Assembly: GCA_013138655.1 (NCBI GenBank)
Contig: WTCI01000355.1
Coordinates: forward strand, 1 to 7,123
Source of the DNA: Desulfuromonadaceae bacterium
Lineage (GTDB): Bacteria; Desulfobacterota; Desulfuromonadia; Desulfuromonadales; Geopsychrobacteraceae
Direction: 5' to 3'
DNA length: 7,123 nt
The position numbers and the translations under genes are program-made. Positions 6,146-7,123 of the stretch are shown one piece after another. Under the pieces are notes generated by a model that did no database searches, had not been told where the DNA came from, and worked only from the letters and a program-made list of their open reading frames with translations. Every line of letters starts with the position of its first letter. The first letter of the stretch is position 1.

Positions 6146-7123
6146 TCAAACAAAACCCTTGTCGATCGGTCTGATCTCTTCGATGTTTCCGCCAAATATC
6201 TCAAGCGCTGATCTCACCATCGGATGTTCTTCGGCGTTCTGCTTTAACTTCTTCTGACGATCGGTCTCCTCTTGCGCCTTTGTCTGATGCAATGAAGGCG
6301 GTGCCTTCGCTTCATCTTGAACCTTTTCAACCTCAACCCGAACTGCAGCAGAATAGTACTCCGCCGCCAACTCTTCAATCGAGTGCCGCATCTCAGAATC
6401 GGTCAAGGAGAAATATCTAGCCGGCATACCAATCCGCAACCGGGGCAATTCCAGCAGCAAAAGGCTTGACTGCTCAAGCAGAGAGGCAATGCGCGGTCGA
6501 CGGCGCTCCTTGACAAAATCGACCAGCCCCGCCCAACTCTTGTCACCGGCTGCAACAGACGGAGCTTCCGGCTTTTTTTCCTCTGCCTCCGACGGTGGTG
6601 GCGGCACATCTGCCGCCGGCTGACGCGAACAGGCAGCCGGAGCGGCGACCGGTGGGCTCGGCAACCCACCGGTCGCCAAACGCCGTTCGAGTGCCTCCAA
6701 CTTCTTCACCAAACTGGCCACATCGATCCCGGGCGGCAAGCTGGCCAGCTTGACCAGCACCATCTCTAAAGTCAGCCGCGGATAGCTGGAAACCGCCAAA
6801 TCAGCTTCGGTACGAATTAATGTCGACAGCAATCGCTGCAGATCTTCCAGGTTGGCCGGTGCGGCCAAAGTCCGTAAATCCCGGAGTTCATTTTCACTGT
6901 AATCGAGCAGTTCACCCGGCTGATCGGCCACCTTAAGAACCACCAGTGCCCTCACCAGCTCAACCAGTTGCTGGCAGAACTGGCGGAAAGAGTGGCCATG
7001 CTCATCAACTTTCTGCACCAGTGCCAGAGCCTGGCGAGCGTCACGTTCCAGAATCGCTTCTATGCTGTCGAGCAGAATCCGCCGACTGACCAGCCCGAGC
7101 AGACTCTGCAGATCCTCATCAGC
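6146..7123 (-). CDS. dnaX: DNA polymerase III tau/gamma subunit, C-terminal part (5' end outside window)
   Basis: The reading frame is open to the right edge and gives the last 325 residues; the N-terminal AAA+ ATPase domains lie outside the window. The visible part begins ADEDLQSLLGLVSRR. It continues through the helical clamp-loader oligomerisation domain (roughly residues 1-150). A proline/alanine linker follows (about 154-190, with PPPP), then a C-terminal domain ending in HPMVRSALEIFGG and IRPIDKGFV, typical of DnaX in this group. DnaX is the motor of the clamp loader that places the beta sliding clamp on DNA; full-length tau also contacts the polymerase and DnaB helicase. An A AAA AAG slippery site in the linker could yield a short gamma form. 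The identification rests on the domain layout and the dnaX-ybaB-recR order. Confidence 0.95.
   Translation of the reverse strand, partial: ADEDLQSLLGLVSRRILLDSIEAILERDARQALALVQKVDEHGHSFRQFCQQLVELVRALVVLKVADQPGELLDYSENELRDLRTLAAPANLEDLQRLLSTLIRTEADLAVSSYPRLTLEMVLVKLASLPPGIDVASLVKKLEALERRLATGGLPSPPVAAPAACSRQPAADVPPPPSEAEEKKPEAPSVAAGDKSWAGLVDFVKERRRPRIASLLEQSSLLLLELPRLRIGMPARYFSLTDSEMRHSIEELAAEYYSAAVRVEVEKVQDEAKAPPSLHQTKAQEETDRQKKLKQNAEEHPMVRSALEIFGGNIEEIRPIDKGFV
6543..6590 (-). promoter_or_regulatory. dnaX: Probable programmed -1 frameshift site in dnaX
   Basis: The heptamer A AAA AAG (6578-6572) is in the correct frame (GAA AAA AAG, encoding E-K-K) and is identical to the E. coli dnaX slippery sequence. 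A Shine-Dalgarno-like GGAGG (6590-6586) lies 7 bases upstream, a stimulator also known in E. coli. After a -1 slip, nine codons are read (A G S S V C C S R) before TGA at 6545-6543. The product would keep the oligomerisation domain and lose the tau-specific C-terminus, as gamma does. A downstream CCGG/CCGG pairing is weak, so a strong stimulatory hairpin is not evident. Confidence 0.6.

Noticed and set aside
6112..6149. TTGACA and TATAAA between dnaX and ybaB as a promoter
   Set aside because: The two hexamers are 26 bases apart, far beyond the 16-18 needed. TTGACA overlaps the dnaX stop codon and is probably chance.

Overview
The window looks like a chromosomal core region of an anaerobic deltaproteobacterium of the Desulfuromonadia type (Desulfuromonas, Pelobacter or Geobacter relatives). 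This is inferred from a one-chain pyruvate:ferredoxin oxidoreductase next to the dnaX-ybaB-recR cluster, from moderate GC content and from strong Shine-Dalgarno sites. The species cannot be fixed from the sequence alone. All genes lie on the minus strand, so the transcriptional order runs from high to low coordinates. I see no mobile element, CRISPR array, tRNA or rRNA.

Region by region in transcription order: (1) 7123-6146 is the 3' part of dnaX, the clamp-loader tau subunit. It carries an in-frame A AAA AAG slippery heptamer whose -1 frame ends nine codons later, so a short gamma-like product is likely. (2) 6094-5780 is ybaB, followed by a strong intrinsic terminator (5718-5756). (3) 5671-5522 is a new control region: a sigma70-like promoter whose predicted start site falls on TTGGTCAGACCAA, a near-perfect operator for the FadR/PdhR branch of GntR regulators. 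(4) 5521-4922 is recR and 4839-1291 is the 1182-residue pyruvate:ferredoxin oxidoreductase, closed by a strong terminator (1229-1263). (5) 1131-906 is a compact control region: a consensus promoter, a 28-codon leader peptide with eight alanine codons (five in a row), an antiterminator pairing and an intrinsic terminator just before the next ribosome-binding site. (6) 905-1 is the first 301 codons of a class I/II PLP aminotransferase that runs out of the window.

The most interesting element is the alanine-codon leader. It has every part of a trp/his-style ribosome-mediated attenuator, but appears tuned to charged tRNA-Ala. With pyruvate:ferredoxin oxidoreductase directly upstream, the simplest reading is that acetyl-CoA and CO2 give pyruvate (or the reverse), and the aminotransferase draws pyruvate into alanine, with alanine shortage relieving attenuation. 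The GntR-type operator upstream of recR-por suggests that por is also controlled by a carboxylate signal such as pyruvate or lactate. Both regulatory models are inferences from sequence patterns. The protein-coding assignments are well supported, except for the aminotransferase substrate.
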